Below are positions 1 through 8,253 of a DNA stretch of 64,000 bases, one piece after another; position 1 is the stretch's first letter; every line of letters begins with the position of its first letter. Source of the DNA: Streptomyces sp. ITFR-21 (GTDB lineage: Bacteria > Actinomycetota > Actinomycetes > Streptomycetales > Streptomycetaceae); assembly GCF_031844685.1 (NCBI RefSeq), contig NZ_CP134605.1, positions 6,806,501-6,870,500 on the forward strand, read 5' to 3'. Both the position numbers and the translations under genes were made by a program. The notes beneath the pieces are model-generated. The model searched no databases. It worked only from the letters and a program-made list of their open reading frames with translations, and was not told the origin of the DNA.

Positions 1-20
1 CCGTCAGCCGAGGACCGTCG

Positions 21-1242
21 TTGATCGGAGCGCACGTCCTGACCAAACGCTACGGTGAGCGCACCGCGTGGCCGACCTCAGCTTCACCGTACGGCCGGGC
101 GCGGTCACCGGCTTCCTGGGCCCGAACGGGGCGGGGGGAACCACCACGGTGCGGATGATCCTGGGCCTGGACGCTCCGACCTGGGGGCGGGTCACCGTCA
201 ACGGCAGGCCCTACGCCGAGCGCCCGGCGCCGCTGCGCGAGGTCGGGGCGATGCTGGAGGCCCGCGCCATCCACACCGGCCGCAGCGCCTACCACCACCT
301 GCTCGCGCTGGCCGCCACCAGCGGCATCCCGCGCCGCCGGGTGGACGAGGTGATCGACGTCGTGGGCCTGCGCGAGGTGGCCCGCAAACGGGCTGGCGGC
401 TTCTCCCTGGGCATGGGACAGCGCCTGGACATCGCCAGGGCGCTGCTGGGCGATCCGGCCACGCTGGTGCTCGACGAGCCGGTCAACGGTCTGGATCCCG
501 AGGGCATCCTGTGGCCCACCTTCTTCACGCTGCTGCCCGCCGTGGTCGCGCCCGTCGGCTTCGGCGTGCTGTTCTGCGCGGTGGCCGCGGCCCGCTGGCC
601 GCACACGGGGGCCGGCGGGCGGGCGGGCTTCGACCCGGCGCTCACCAGCCTGCGCGGCTACTTCCTGGCCCAGCTCGCGGTCGGCGTGCTCGGCGTGCTC
701 GTCGTGCTCGTCGTCAGCGGCGAGTACGCGACCGGCATGATCCGCGCCACGCTGTCCGCCGTACCGCGTCGGCTGCCGGTGCCGTGGGCCAGGGCGGCGC
801 TGTACTCGGCCGTCACCTGGGTGTTGATGACCGCCGGAGCCCTGACCGCCTTCCTGGCCGGGCAGGCCCCGCTGTCCGGCCGGGGCGTCGACGCCTCGCT
901 GAGCGACCCCGGAATCACCCGCATGGTGCTGGGCACCGGCCTGTACCTGACGGTCGTCGCCCTGCTCGGCGTCGGGATCGGCGCGCTGGTCGCAACACCG
1001 CGGGCGGCATCGCCACCGTCTTCGGCCTGCCGCTGGTGCTGCCCGCCCTCGCCCAGGCGCTGCCCGCCTCCTGGTACGACCGCATCGGGCCCTACCTGCC
1101 GAGCAACGCCGGCCAGGCACTGCTCGCCCTACACCGCGGCGGGCACACCCTGGCGCCCTGGACCGGCTTCGCGGTCTTCTGCCGCTACGCCCTGGCGGCG
1201 CTGGCCGCCGCCGCGGTCACGCTCAAGCGGCGCGACGCCTGA
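21..1242 (+). pseudogene. Decayed ABC transporter, ATPase fused to permease remnant
   Basis: Remnant of a drug-type ABC exporter. The N-terminal ATPase start (LTKRYGERTA) is read from TTG at 21, but the continuation VADLSF is one base out of frame at about 66. The Walker A reads GPNGAGGTTT, so the invariant Lys is Gly. The signature (LGMGQRLDIARALL) and Walker B (LVLDEPVNGLDPEG) are present, but the sequence then jumps to a membrane permease (from about 520), so the end of the ATPase and the start of the permease are missing. A further frameshift near 990-1005 separates the last permease part (ATVFGLPLVLPALAQALP, ending at the TGA at 1240-1242). Two frameshifts, a fusion deletion and loss of the catalytic Lys make function very unlikely. 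The first bases of the gene may lie before the window. Confidence 0.8.
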
Positions 1243-1249
1243 CGCGGCC

Positions 1250-1489
1250 TCAGGCCGGGCCGGGGGCGAACCAGAGCTCGTCGTCGGGGTTCAGCGTCAG
1301 CACGACGCTGGACCCCTCGTGCAGCACGCCGGCCAGCGTCACCAGCACCTTCGCCGTGCCCACCTCGGCGAAGGCGATCCGCCCGTACACCGGGACGCCC
1401 TCGGAGGTCTTGTAGGCGAAGGTCTCGCCGATGAGGCTGCCGTCCAGCTCCTTGGCGGGGACGGCCCTGGCGTTGCGGTGCACGTTCAT
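1250..1489 (-). CDS. Small hypothetical protein, 79 aa
   Basis: A short basic-to-neutral protein without signal peptide or membrane segment. I do not recognise the family. The ATG at 1489 follows a plausible AGGGAGA ribosome binding site. The sequence is rich in beta-forming residues (KVLVTLAGVLHEGSSVVLTL) and ends DELWFAPGPA, consistent with a small beta-barrel-like domain, though that is only a guess. It is convergent with the decayed ABC transporter, with 7 bases between their stop codons. Confidence 0.55.
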   Translation of the reverse strand: MNVHRNARAVPAKELDGSLIGETFAYKTSEGVPVYGRIAFAEVGTAKVLVTLAGVLHEGSSVVLTLNPDDELWFAPGPA

Positions 1490-1571
1490 GTGATCTCCCT
1501 GTCCGGGGTGGGGCCGTGATCCTACGGGGCCGCCGGCCGGCGGATCGCGGCGCCGCGGCCGGGACCCGCGC

Positions 1572-2072
1572 TCAGCGGTCCGGTTCGAGGCGGGACAGCC
1601 ACGCGGTCAGCAGCGGCTCCAACCGGGCCGCCTCGTCCGGGGTGAGCGCGTCGAGCAGCCGCCGCTCGTTGGCCATGTGGTCGGCGAAGGCGCGGTCGAC
1701 CAGGTCCCGCCCGGCGCGGGTCAGCGCGACCACCCGGCCCCGGCCGTCGTCCGCCGCCCGGCGCCGGGTGACCAGGCCGGCCGCCTCCAGCCGGTCCACC
1801 CGCTTGGTCATGGCGCCGGTGGTGACCATGGTGTGCGCGGCCAGTTCGCCCGGCGCCCGCTCGAAGGGGTCACCGGCCCGCCGCAGCGCCGCCAGCACGT
1901 CGAACTCGCCCTCGCTCAGGCCGTACCGGCGGTAGACCAGGCAGAGCTGCTCGGTGAGCAGGACACCGATGCGGTGCAGCCGGCCGATCACCCCCTGGGG
2001 AGCGACGTCGAGGTCCGGCCGCTCCCGCGCCCACTCGGCCTGGATACGGGAGATGTGGTCGGAAGGCGGCAT
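1572..2072 (-). CDS. MarR-family transcriptional regulator
   Basis: A 166-residue winged-helix regulator. The core reads ILTEQ-type helix, then LSEGEFDVLAALRRAG, then the recognition region TMVTTGAMTKRVDRLEAAGL and the wing RRRAADDGRGRVVALT, all in MarR order. The start chosen is the ATG at 2072, because the coding potential begins there (MPPSDHISRIQ) and it lies 30 bases from the divergent gene. It is transcribed divergently from an EamA exporter, and a perfect 18-base palindrome sits at the exporter start codon, so it probably represses the exporter and perhaps itself. The ligand cannot be read from the sequence. Confidence 0.88.
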   Translation of the reverse strand: MPPSDHISRIQAEWARERPDLDVAPQGVIGRLHRIGVLLTEQLCLVYRRYGLSEGEFDVLAALRRAGDPFERAPGELAAHTMVTTGAMTKRVDRLEAAGLVTRRRAADDGRGRVVALTRAGRDLVDRAFADHMANERRLLDALTPDEAARLEPLLTAWLSRLEPDR

Positions 2073-2102
2073 GGCCCCAGTGTAGCTTCCGGGGAAGGCA
2101 TA

Positions 2103-3086
2103 ATGGCTTCCATGGAAGCCAACTTGCGCTGGATCCTGGTCACCGCGGTCGCGCCGGTGGCGTGGGGCACGAACTACTACGTCACCCGCGAATACCTGCC
2201 GGCCGGCCATCCGCTCTGGGGCGCCGCCGTCAGGGCGCTGCCGGCCGGCCTGCTGCTCCAGGCGCTCAGCCGGCGCCGCCCGCGCGGATCGTGGTGGTGG
2301 AAGGCGGCCGTGCTCGGCGTCCTCAACACCGGCGGCTTTTTCGCCCTGGTCTACCTGGCCGCGCAACTGCTGCCGACCAGCACCGCCTCGACCGTCATGG
2401 CCACCTCGCCGCTGGTCATGATGCTGATGGCCTGGGGACTGGTCGCCGAGCGCCCGCGGCCGGCGCATCTGACCGGCGCCGCGGTGGGCATCGGCGGGGT
2501 CGCCCTGACGCTGCTCGGCCACGGCGGCCCGGTCGGCGCGCGCGGCGTCCTCGCCTCCGGCTGCGCGCTCCTGATGTCCTCCTGCGGCTACGTCCTCGCC
2601 AAGCGCTGGAGCGGGCAGAGCGACGTCCTGGCCGCCACGGCGTGGCAGCTCATCGCCGGCGGCCTGCTGCTCCTGCCGTTCGCCGCCGTGGTCGAGGGCG
2701 CCCCCCCGGCGGTCGGCGGGCCGGCCGTCCTCGGCTTCGGCTACGTCACCCTGGTCGCCACCGCGCTCGCCTTCGTGGCCTGGTTCAGCGGACTGCGGCG
2801 GCTGCCCGCCGCGACGGTCGGCCTGATCGGCCTGCTGAACCCCGTCACCGGCGTGCTGCTCGGCGTCGCCGCGGCCGGCGACCGGCTGACGGGCCGCCAG
2901 ACGGCCGGGATCGTCCTCACGGTGGGCGGGGTGCTCTGCGCGGCGCTCGATCCCGGGGCGCTCGGCCTCGCGGTGGGAGCGAGGGCGCGGCGAAGGCCCG
3001 GGGCCGGGCGGAGGCCGGCGCCCGCCCCCGCCGCGCCGCCGGCCGCCCCCGCGGCTCCACGGGAACGCCCCGCGGACGGCGGCTGA
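2103..3086 (+). CDS. EamA/DMT-family transporter
   Basis: A 327-residue inner-membrane protein of the drug/metabolite transporter superfamily. It has two internally related EamA halves with about ten hydrophobic segments, starting WILVTAVAPVAWGTNYYVTR, a typical EamA entry. The C-terminal 35 residues are Ala/Pro/Arg-rich and probably cytoplasmic. The ATG at 2103 is preferred because GGGGAAGG ends 4 bases upstream; the ATG at 2112 is the alternative. It is divergent from the MarR regulator and has an operator-like palindrome over its start. Substrate is unknown; members export amino acids, purines or drugs. Confidence 0.87.
   Translation: MASMEANLRWILVTAVAPVAWGTNYYVTREYLPAGHPLWGAAVRALPAGLLLQALSRRRPRGSWWWKAAVLGVLNTGGFFALVYLAAQLLPTSTASTVMATSPLVMMLMAWGLVAERPRPAHLTGAAVGIGGVALTLLGHGGPVGARGVLASGCALLMSSCGYVLAKRWSGQSDVLAATAWQLIAGGLLLLPFAAVVEGAPPAVGGPAVLGFGYVTLVATALAFVAWFSGLRRLPAATVGLIGLLNPVTGVLLGVAAAGDRLTGRQTAGIVLTVGGVLCAALDPGALGLAVGARARRRPGAGRRPAPAPAAPPAAPAAPRERPADGG
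2104..2121. promoter_or_regulatory. Perfect 18-bp palindrome, candidate MarR operator
   Basis: TGGCTTCCATGGAAGCCA is identical to its reverse complement. It overlaps the first codons of the EamA gene, covering part of the ATG at 2103 and the second ATG at 2112. A looser copy, TAGCTTCCGGGGAAGGCA, lies just upstream at about 2083-2100 and overlaps the ribosome binding site. A protein bound here would block both promoter clearance and translation. MarR proteins bind palindromes of this size; assignment to the neighbouring MarR gene is inferred from position. Confidence 0.7.
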
Positions 3087-3360
3087 CCGCGCCGCCGCAG
3101 GCCGGCTACCTGGCCGCCGACCGCCGACGCCCGGTACCCCCCCCGGGCGGCGGAACGATCAGGTGCCACGCCTCCCCGGTAGGCACCGGGCGGGCGATCC
3201 GGCGCTACGGGGGTCCATCGCCACCCGGGGGGAAAGGCCGAGTCGGATGATCGGGCCGCACCCCGGGTCGGTAGCCTGCTCATGGCCGTCGGCGGCCCGC
3301 GTCCGGGCCCGCCCGGCTTCACCCACGAGGTCCGCGAGCAGTCCACCAGCAGGAGTCGCA

Positions 3361-4971
3361 ATGCCTGACACCCAGGCCGGCGCGCCCGGCCCCGGCCGCC
3401 CCGGCGACCCGTCGCCCGACCCGTCGGCCCGGTACCGGCCCGAGCGGTCCGACCCCGCCTCCGACAAGTGGTGGACCCTCACCGCGGTGTGCCTCGGGAC
3501 GTTCATGCTGCTGCTGGACATCACCATCGTCAACGTGGCACTGCCCGACATCCAGTCGGCGCTCAAGAGCAGCTTCTCCGACCTCCAGTGGGTCGTCGAC
3601 GCCTACGCCCTGACCCTGGCCGCCCTGCTGCTCACCGCGGGCAGCCTCGCCGACATGTACGGCCGCCGGCTGCTGTACGTGATCGGCCTGGCCGTCTTCA
3701 GCGTCGCGTCGCTGCTGTGCGGTGTCGCGGACGACACGCTGATGCTCCAGCTGTCCCGGGGCCTGCAGGGAGTGGGCGGCGCCGTCATGTTCTCGGTCTC
3801 CCTCGCCCTGCTCGCACAGGCGTTCCGCGGCAAGGACCGCGGCACGGCCTTCGGTGTCTGGGGGGCGATCACCGGGCTCGCGGTGGCCGTCGGCCCACTG
3901 CTCGGCGGCGCGCTCACCTCGGGCCTGTCCTGGCGGTGGATCTTCTTCGTCAACCTGCCCATCGGGGTGGTCGCCGTCGTGATCACCCTGGCCAAGGTCG
4001 CCGACTCCCGCTCGCCGCAGGCCCGCCGCCCGGACTGGCTCGGCTTCGTGCTGTTCACGGCCGCCCTGTCCAGCCTGGTCTACGCGCTCATCGAGTCCAG
4101 CCGGAAGTCCTTCGGCGACAGCGTCGTCATCGGCTGCCTGATCGCCGCCGCCGTGCTGATGCTCGTCTTCGTGCTGGTCGAGGCGCGCATCGAGCACCCG
4201 ATGTTCGACCTGTCGCTGTTCCACAAGCCGACCTTCAGCGGCGGCTCGGTCGCCGCCTTCGGGATCAGCGCGTCCGTCTTCTCCCTGCTGCTCTACCTCG
4301 TGCTCTACCTCCAGGACGTGCTCGGCTACAGCGCCCTGGGCACCGGCATGCGGCTGCTGGTGATCTCCGGCGGCATCCTGGCGACCTCCACCGCAGCCGG
4401 AAGGCTCTCGTCCAGGATGCCGGTCCGGTACCTGATCGGCCCCGGACTGCTGCTGGTCGGCGGCGGACTGCTCTGGATGCGCGGGCTGGACGCCTCCAGC
4501 CACTGGACCCACCTGGTGCCCGGCATGATCATGGCGGGCGCCGGGGTGGGCCTGATCAACCCGCCGCTCGCCTCGACCGCCGTCGGCGTCGTGCAGCCGA
4601 ATCAGGCCGGGATGGCCTCCGGCATCAGCACCACCTTCCGCCAGGTGGGTATCGCCACCGGGATCGCGCTGCTGGGCACGCTCTTCTCCAGCGAGGTCGA
4701 GAACTACGTGACCGACCACGTCGACTCGGTCCCCGGGCTCGGCGGACGCGGCCCGCAGATCACCGGCGCCGTCCAGTCCGGCACGGTCGGGCAGACCCTG
4801 GCGACCGTCCCCGCGAGCGCCCGGCGCCCGCTCGCCGAACTCACCGCGGCGGCGTTCACCACCGGCCTGAACCAGATCCTGCTCGTCGGCGCGATCATCG
4901 CCCTGGTCTCGGCGGTGATCTCCTTCGTCACCATCCGCAGCAAGGACTTCGCCCAGGCCGCGGGCCACTAG
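3361..4971 (+). CDS. DHA2-family MFS drug exporter (EmrB/QacA type)
   Basis: A 536-residue 14-helix proton antiporter. After a hydrophilic Pro/Ser-rich N-terminus (about 35 residues) comes the DHA2 motif LLLDITIVNVALPDIQ, then motif A-like GSLADMYGRR and the SWRWIFFVNLPIG segment typical of the family. The ATG at 3361 follows AGGAGTCGCA; an in-frame ATG at 3247 would add an uncharacteristic tail. The stop codon TAG (4969-4971) lies in the CTAG flanking the adjacent insertion sequence; the other CTAG would give the same ending, so the protein appears intact. Substrate cannot be inferred. Confidence 0.9.
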   Translation: MPDTQAGAPGPGRPGDPSPDPSARYRPERSDPASDKWWTLTAVCLGTFMLLLDITIVNVALPDIQSALKSSFSDLQWVVDAYALTLAALLLTAGSLADMYGRRLLYVIGLAVFSVASLLCGVADDTLMLQLSRGLQGVGGAVMFSVSLALLAQAFRGKDRGTAFGVWGAITGLAVAVGPLLGGALTSGLSWRWIFFVNLPIGVVAVVITLAKVADSRSPQARRPDWLGFVLFTAALSSLVYALIESSRKSFGDSVVIGCLIAAAVLMLVFVLVEARIEHPMFDLSLFHKPTFSGGSVAAFGISASVFSLLLYLVLYLQDVLGYSALGTGMRLLVISGGILATSTAAGRLSSRMPVRYLIGPGLLLVGGGLLWMRGLDASSHWTHLVPGMIMAGAGVGLINPPLASTAVGVVQPNQAGMASGISTTFRQVGIATGIALLGTLFSSEVENYVTDHVDSVPGLGGRGPQITGAVQSGTVGQTLATVPASARRPLAELTAAAFTTGLNQILLVGAIIALVSAVISFVTIRSKDFAQAAGH

Positions 4972-5973
4972 ATGATTGAGTCCAAGGGTTGGGGTCACGG
5001 TTAGTGGTCGTAGGCGGTCAGGGATCGCTTGATGGGTTGCCCGGTTTTGTCGTTGAGCCAGATCGCGGCGGTCAGCGCGAGGACGCGGGACAGGACTCGT
5101 GCGGTGACGCCCGCCGGGCTCTTGCCGCCGTGCCGTTCCAGGTCGAGCTGGCCTTTGAGGGTCTGGTTGATCGACTCGATGGTCTGTTGCAACGGTTTGA
5201 ACAGGTGCGCGCCGGGCCGTTCGGGTTCGCCCTTGCGGGCCGGTCGCAGCAGGTGCAGGTGACGTTCGGTGAGGTCGTGCTCGAAGTCGTGTCCGTAGTA
5301 GTTCTTGTCGCCGATGATCGTCTGGCCGGGGTGGGAGGCGGCCACGTCGGGTGCGGTGTCGAGCATGTCGCGCAGGGTCTCGCGTTCGTCGGCCTTCGCG
5401 CCGGTCAGCGCGAACAGGACCGGCAGGCCGCCCAGCGTGCACACCAGGTGCAGGCGCAGTCCCCAGAAATACCGGGAGTGCGACGCGCAGTAGCCGTACT
5501 CCGCCCAGCCGGCCAGGTCCGACCGTTTCGCGGTCTCCCGCGAGCAGCCGCAGCCGACCGGTGTGGAATCGACCACCCACACGTCGTCGGTCCACAGCGA
5601 GGTGTCCCGGGCCAGGATCCGGATGGTGCTGGTGAGCAGGGACGATGCGGCACGCAGTCGCTTGCCGTAGCCGGAGGGCTGGGGCACGTAGGGGAACATG
5701 CCGCGGAAGTCGCGGTCGACGCGGCGCAGCCACCGCCGCTCGGAGGTGTACCCGAGCAGCGCCGACATCACCGCCAGAGTGACCAGTTCAGCATCGCTGA
5801 GCGTAGGCGCGATCCCCACCTTCGGCCGCCACGGGGCCAGCCCCGGCGAAGCCTTCAACTCATCATCGATCCGGGCATAGAGTGCAGTCGCGAGGGTGTC
5901 CAGGTTTGTCTTCACACACCGACCATGGGCGCCCTCGCGCCATGTCCGCAGGCGAACCCTTGGACTCATTCAT
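4972..5973. mobile_element. IS982-like insertion sequence, about 1.0 kb
   Basis: A complete-looking element. The outer ends are 19-base inverted repeats, ATGATTGAGTCCAAGGGTT at 4972-4990 and its inverse at 5955-5973, with one mismatch. CTAG lies directly outside both ends (4968-4971 and 5974-5977), which could be a 4-base target duplication or, being itself palindromic, an extension of the inverted repeat to 23 bases. It holds one transposase gene, reading leftwards. It is inserted exactly at the stop codon of the DHA2 gene. Confidence 0.82.
5001..5915 (-). CDS. IS982-family-like transposase
   Basis: A DDE transposase of 304 residues from the GTG at 5915 (VKTNLDTLATALYARIDD). An ATG at 5969 lies in the terminal repeat and would add 18 residues. 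It shows the N-terminal LSDAELVTLAVMSALLGYTS region and RWLRRVDRDFRGMFPYVP seen in actinomycete IS982-type proteins, then candidate catalytic Asp in VWVVDSTPVGC, a second Asp in TIIGDKNYYG, and a Glu in the QTIESINQTLKGQLDLERHG region. No stop or frameshift, so probably active. Family assignment is from memory of sequence type; IS5 is the alternative. Confidence 0.83.
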   Translation of the reverse strand: MKTNLDTLATALYARIDDELKASPGLAPWRPKVGIAPTLSDAELVTLAVMSALLGYTSERRWLRRVDRDFRGMFPYVPQPSGYGKRLRAASSLLTSTIRILARDTSLWTDDVWVVDSTPVGCGCSRETAKRSDLAGWAEYGYCASHSRYFWGLRLHLVCTLGGLPVLFALTGAKADERETLRDMLDTAPDVAASHPGQTIIGDKNYYGHDFEHDLTERHLHLLRPARKGEPERPGAHLFKPLQQTIESINQTLKGQLDLERHGGKSPAGVTARVLSRVLALTAAIWLNDKTGQPIKRSLTAYDH

Positions 5974-6127
5974 CTAGCCGGCGACCGGGCGCCGGAGGAG
6001 GGCGCCGCCCGCGTCCTCTTCGTCCGAATGGCTGGCGCCGGGGCGGCCGCGGGCGTGGGGAAAAGCGGTTGCGGGGGCGCGCGTCGGAGGCTGGGGCTCC
6101 TGTACGCGCGACACCCCTGGAGCCTTG

Positions 6128-6691
6128 ATGAAGCGCACTGCCACGGCGGTCGGCTGGTCCGCCGCCGCCCTGCTGCTCGCCAGCGCCATGAGCGGCTGTT
6201 CCTCCACCGGCAAGGACTCCTCGTCCGCCGCCACCCCCGCCGCGTCCGCCAACGAGGTGGCGGACACCGCAGCCGGTTACGTCGGAGGCACCTCGTCGGC
6301 CTCCGGCTCGTCGAACACCCGGCAGGCCACGGTGTCCACGAAGTCCGTCGGCAAGCTCGGCACCATCCTGGTCGACGGCAAGGGCCGCACCCTGTACCTG
6401 TTCAAGGGCGACACCCAGAAGAACACGTCCACCTGCGACGGGCCCTGCGCGGTGGCCTGGCCGCCGCTGTTCACCTCGGGGAAGGCCAAGGTCGAGCAGC
6501 AGGCCAAGGAGGTCCTGCTGGGCACCGCCAAGCGGTCCGGCGGCACCGAGGTCACCTACGACGGCCACCCCCTCTACTACTTCGCCGGCGACTCCAAGTC
6601 CGGCCAGGCCAACGGCCAGGGGCTCAACCAGTTCGGCGCCCTGTGGTACGTCCTGGACCCGGCGGGCAAGCAGGTGACCAAGAGCAACTGA
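6128..6691 (+). CDS. Secreted-repeat lipoprotein (COG4315-like)
   Basis: A 187-residue exported lipoprotein. A short basic start (MKRTATAVGW), a hydrophobic core and the lipobox AMSGC (Cys 24) give lipid attachment, followed by a Ser/Ala-rich linker to about residue 70. The mature part has two copies of the secreted-repeat motif: LGTILVDGKGRTLYLFKGD followed by CDGPCAVAWPP, and later VTYDGHPLYYFAGD followed by LWYVLDP. Members occur in many actinobacteria with unknown function, sometimes near electron-transfer proteins. ATG 6128 is preferred over the TTG immediately before it. Confidence 0.85.
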   Translation: MKRTATAVGWSAAALLLASAMSGCSSTGKDSSSAATPAASANEVADTAAGYVGGTSSASGSSNTRQATVSTKSVGKLGTILVDGKGRTLYLFKGDTQKNTSTCDGPCAVAWPPLFTSGKAKVEQQAKEVLLGTAKRSGGTEVTYDGHPLYYFAGDSKSGQANGQGLNQFGALWYVLDPAGKQVTKSN

Positions 6692-6708
6692 CGCCGGTCC
6701 GCGCGGGG

Positions 6709-7725
6709 TCAGGCCAGCCGGTTCACGGCGGTCGTGAAGACGCCGGGGAAGCGGGCGGCCGTGGGCACGATCCGGCAGGCCAGCCGCGGGTGCGCGCGCA
6801 GCCACAGCAGTGAGCAGGTCAGCGCGCGGTACTGCCGCGACACCTGGCGCCAGGCCCGGTCGTAGTCCTGCGGCCGGTCCGCCCGTACACAGCGCACCAG
6901 CTGCGCGGCGGCCCCCAGCGCCATCGCGATGCCCTCACCGGTCAGCGCGTCGACGTAGCCTGCCGCGTCCCCCACCAACAGGGTCCGTCCCGCCACCCGG
7001 GTACGGACCCGCTGGCGCAGCGGCCCCGCGCCCCTGGTGGCGCTCGCCGCGGTGGGTGGCAGGCGGGCGGCCAGCTCCGGGAAGCGCGACAGGTGTTCCT
7101 CGAAGGGAGCGCGGTCGCAGGTCAGCACCGCCACGCCGACCAGGTCCGGGCCGACCGGCGTCACGTACGCCTCGGCCCGGTCCGACCAGTGCACCTCGAC
7201 GCAGTCCGTCCACGGTGGCAGCGTGAAATGCCGCCGCAACCCGTATCTGGCCGCTCGCGGGCCGGGCCCGGCGGCCAGGTCCAGACCGCGCCTGATCGGC
7301 GAGTGCAGCCCGTCGGCGGCTGCGAGGTAGCGGGCGGCGATCCCGGCCGCCAGCACCCCGTCCCGGTTCTGCCGGACCGTCTCCACCCGCAACGGCAGTA
7401 CGGTCACGCCGAGTTCGGCGGCCCGGCGGGACAGCGCCGCGTGCAGTTCGGTGCGCCGGACGCCGCGGCCGGGACCGGTGCGGAAGTGTGCCTCGGCCTG
7501 GTGGCGGGCGCCGACGTAGCGGATCCCGCGCAGGGGGTGCCCCTCCACCGCGACGCCGAGCTCGGCCAGCGCCCGCACCGCCGTCGGCATCAGCCCCTCG
7601 CCGCACGCCTTGTCGACCGGCCCCGGCCGCGGTTCGGCGACCACAACCTCAAGGCCGGCCCGCGCAGCGTGGATCGCGGTGGCGAGTCCGGCCGGCCCGC
7701 CGCCGGCCACCAGCAGGTCGATCAC
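6709..7725 (-). CDS. FAD-dependent oxidoreductase (geranylgeranyl-reductase/UbiH type)
   Basis: A 338-residue flavoprotein. The N-terminal Rossmann fingerprint is LLVAGGGPAGLATAIHAARAG; the second FAD motif is RTLLVGDAAGYVDALTGEGI. An ACGEGLMPTA segment is characteristic of the geranylgeranyl-reductase-like branch. The GTG start at 7725 overlaps the stop of the methyltransferase gene (GTGA), so the two are translationally coupled. In the operon order PKS, methyltransferase, flavoprotein it matches the arrangement of srsABC of Streptomyces griseus, where the flavoprotein hydroxylates an alkylresorcinol to the quinone. That role is inferred from context. Confidence 0.85.
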   Translation of the reverse strand: MIDLLVAGGGPAGLATAIHAARAGLEVVVAEPRPGPVDKACGEGLMPTAVRALAELGVAVEGHPLRGIRYVGARHQAEAHFRTGPGRGVRRTELHAALSRRAAELGVTVLPLRVETVRQNRDGVLAAGIAARYLAAADGLHSPIRRGLDLAAGPGPRAARYGLRRHFTLPPWTDCVEVHWSDRAEAYVTPVGPDLVGVAVLTCDRAPFEEHLSRFPELAARLPPTAASATRGAGPLRQRVRTRVAGRTLLVGDAAGYVDALTGEGIAMALGAAAQLVRCVRADRPQDYDRAWRQVSRQYRALTCSLLWLRAHPRLACRIVPTAARFPGVFTTAVNRLA

Positions 7726-8246
7726 CGGGCGGCGACGGCGGTGGCCGTGGTCAGCGCGGAGTTCTCGCAGCGCAGCCGGACCGCCAGCAGGGGGAGGTCG
7801 GCGAGGGTGAAGCAGAGCGCGGTGATCCACGCGCCGTGCACCAGCGGCAGCGCGAGGCCCTCCACGACGACCGCCAGATAGTTGGGATGGCTCATCAGCC
7901 GGTAGGGTCCGCCAGTCACCAGCGGCAGCCCGGGGACGACGATGACCCGGGTGTTCCAGCGCGGTCCGAGCGTACGGATGCACCACCAGCGCAGCGCCTG
8001 CGCGGCGAGCGCCAGGGCGAACATGGGCCAGCCGAGAGCGGGCTGGAACGGCCGGCCGGCGGTGTGCGCCTCGACCAGACAGCCGGCCAGCAGACCGGTG
8101 TGCAGCGCGACCATCACCGGATAGTGGCCGCGGCCGTACTCGGCGGCGCCGTGGCGGCGGCTCCAGGCGGCGTTGCGGCGGGCGGTGACCAGTTCGGCGA
8201 GCCGTTCACCGGCCACCAGCAGGACGAGCAGCGTGTACGGGGTCAT
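7722..8246 (-). CDS. Isoprenylcysteine carboxyl methyltransferase-family protein
   Basis: A 174-residue membrane methyltransferase with about four to five hydrophobic segments. The C-terminal SAM-binding signature RLMSHPNYLAVVVEGLALPL is clear. Bacterial ICMT proteins beside type III PKS genes O-methylate phenolic lipids (SrsB in Streptomyces griseus). It lies 7 bases after the PKS stop and overlaps the flavoprotein start by 4 bases, so the three form one operon. The real substrate is inferred from context. Confidence 0.83.
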   Translation of the reverse strand: MTPYTLLVLLVAGERLAELVTARRNAAWSRRHGAAEYGRGHYPVMVALHTGLLAGCLVEAHTAGRPFQPALGWPMFALALAAQALRWWCIRTLGPRWNTRVIVVPGLPLVTGGPYRLMSHPNYLAVVVEGLALPLVHGAWITALCFTLADLPLLAVRLRCENSALTTATAVAAR

Positions 8247-8253
8247 CGGCGGC

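Noticed and set aside
50..1120. Long open frame on the minus strand opposite the ABC gene
   Set aside because: Low-complexity Arg/Gly/Gln-rich translation typical of the antisense of GC-rich genes; no family resemblance.
3319..5733. Open frame of about 800 codons on the minus strand across the DHA2 gene and the IS
   Set aside because: Antisense shadow of the exporter; composition (Arg/Gln/Asp/Gly) is not protein-like and it crosses the IS border.
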